DNA of 7,630 nt, taken from Chlamydiia bacterium (GTDB lineage: Bacteria; Chlamydiota; Chlamydiia; Chlamydiales; FEN-1388). Below, piece by piece: positions 6,850 to 7,630 of the stretch. Where the stretch lies: contig JAHFTM010000083.1 in assembly GCA_023269335.1 (NCBI GenBank), forward strand, positions 1-7,630, written 5' to 3'. Every line of letters begins with the position of its first letter. Position 1 is the stretch's first letter. The translations under genes and the position numbers were made by a program. A model generated the notes under the pieces. The model was not told the origin of the DNA. It saw nothing but the letters and a program-made list of their open reading frames with translations, and made no database searches.

Positions 6850-7507
6850 TTCTCTCGCTGTGCTCAATCAAGAGATAGTTGATTGCCATCTTTGCAACCG
6901 ACTTGTGGCGTATCGTGAAAGTGTTACTCCCCAAAAAAAACACAAAGGCGAACAGTACTGGAAACGACCAGTATTAGGTTTCGGAGATGCGAAAGCGCAT
7001 TTATTTATTTTAGGCCTGGCTCCCTCTGCCCAAGGAGGCAACCGCACCGGCCGCATTTTTACAGGTGACGCAAGCGGCGATTTTCTTTTTCAGGTGCTTC
7101 ATCAAGCAGGCTATGCCAATCAAAGCGCATCAACAGCTATGAATGATGGCCTACAGCTAGCTGGCTACTATATCACTGCAGCTGTCAAGTGTGCACCGCC
7201 GCAAAATAAACCAACACCCCAAGAGTGCAAGACCTGTTCACAATATTGGACAAGAGAGCTTCATCTTTTAAAAAATGTGACAGCAGTTCTTTGCTTAGGA
7301 AAATTTGCCTTTGATGCTTTTTGGGCCTATGCCAACAAAAAAGCAAAGAGAAAAGAGAAAAGACCTCTCTTTAAGCATGGCAGTAGCTATTCACTTGAGG
7401 GTTTACCAATGCTCTACGCTAGCTATCATCCAAGCCCACAAAACACCAACACCGGAAAGCTTACAGAAAAAATGTTGCTCGAGGTGTTGACAAGGATACG
7501 TCACTGA
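6839..7507 (+). CDS. udgB: Family 5 uracil-DNA glycosylase (UdgB type) with Fe-S cluster
   Basis: The 222-residue protein closely follows the UDGb/TTUDGB pattern as I remember it. It removes uracil (and in this family other deaminated bases such as hypoxanthine) from DNA to start base-excision repair. Cys16 and Cys19 (CHLC), Cys118 (VKCAPP) and Cys133 (KTC) are placed as the four ligands of a [4Fe-4S] cluster; Cys130 is a spare candidate. Motif A is GLAPSAQGGNRTG followed by FTGDASG (59-80), and the second motif is SYHPSPQNTNTG (195-206) with His197. Family 5 enzymes characteristically lack the polar catalytic residue of family 1 in motif A, as here. A Lys-rich stretch, KKAKRKEKR (167-175), precedes the FKHG motif. 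The ATG at 6839 lies inside the end of hemB; the longer ATG at 6803 was rejected because family homology begins after it. The gene contains an A8 run at 6933-6940. Confidence 0.92.
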   Translation: MNFDSLAVLNQEIVDCHLCNRLVAYRESVTPQKKHKGEQYWKRPVLGFGDAKAHLFILGLAPSAQGGNRTGRIFTGDASGDFLFQVLHQAGYANQSASTAMNDGLQLAGYYITAAVKCAPPQNKPTPQECKTCSQYWTRELHLLKNVTAVLCLGKFAFDAFWAYANKKAKRKEKRPLFKHGSSYSLEGLPMLYASYHPSPQNTNTGKLTEKMLLEVLTRIRH

Positions 7508-7510
7508 TTT

Positions 7511-7630
7511 TTACGCAAAAATTTGTAATTCCTTAAACAGACGAATGAAGCACTGTGGGCGATATCTGCCGTCGTCTTCAAGCACCTGTGTGCGCTCTTC
7601 AGGGCTGTAGTGCGCTACAACCCAGTCGGT
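7511..7630 (-). CDS. 3' end of an unrecognised gene, N-terminal part outside window
   Basis: On the minus strand one frame is open from the right edge to a TAA at 7511-7513, giving 39 C-terminal residues that begin TDWVVAHYSPEERTQVLEDD and end FKELQIFA. The composition is that of an ordinary soluble protein, and the stop falls 3 bases beyond the glycosylase stop, as expected for tightly packed convergent genes. The other frames in this stretch are not better. I do not recognise the family and propose no function. Confidence 0.6.
   Translation of the reverse strand, partial: TDWVVAHYSPEERTQVLEDDGRYRPQCFIRLFKELQIFA

Noticed and set aside
7490..7540. Terminator hairpin after the glycosylase gene
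   Set aside because: The T run at 7508-7512 has no stable stem before it and overlaps the stop of the converging gene.

Overview
The window is about 7.6 kb of gene-dense bacterial DNA with moderately low GC and almost no non-coding space. The organism is best guessed to be an amoeba-associated (environmental) member of the Chlamydiae. The grounds are the style of the YD-repeat (RHS) protein, whose C-terminal region resembles chlamydial RHS proteins as I remember them, and the chlamydia-like HemB. This is inference from recalled protein families, not a search, and another Gram-negative lineage is possible.

Layout. Bases 1-2892 (+) hold the 3' part of a large RHS/YD-repeat gene that enters from the left edge and ends inside a degenerate RHS core, with no toxin domain behind it. 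Eight bases later, and convergent to it, ends a three-gene minus-strand cluster read from right to left: moxR (AAA+ ATPase), a DUF58 protein with a complete MIDAS motif, and a secreted/membrane-anchored BatD-like protein. The spacers are 7-8 bases, so this is almost certainly one operon. It is the start of a MoxR-DUF58-VWA/Bat type cluster, but the VWA membrane proteins that usually follow are absent here and the RHS gene sits in their place.

A 52-base divergent intergenic region (5775-5826) separates moxR from hemB (+; porphobilinogen synthase, aspartate-type metal site). hemB overlaps by 11 bases a family 5 uracil-DNA glycosylase gene (udgB type, with four conserved Fe-S cysteines). A further minus-strand gene enters from the right edge (7511-7630, C-terminal 39 residues only, not recognised) and ends 3 bases from the glycosylase stop.

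How the genes work together. MoxR and DUF58 proteins are thought to act as a chaperone/metal-binding pair at the membrane, and the BatD-like protein supplies an extracytoplasmic domain, one membrane span and a cytosolic tail. HemB and the glycosylase have no obvious functional link beyond probable co-transcription. No RNA gene, insertion sequence, CRISPR array or convincing terminator was seen, and no gap longer than 300 bases exists.

The observations most worth a second look are: the toxin-less, decayed RHS C-terminus butted against the Bat-type operon; an A8 tract at the DUF58/BatD-like junction, where loss of one A would fuse the two proteins in frame; and the hemB-udg overlap.
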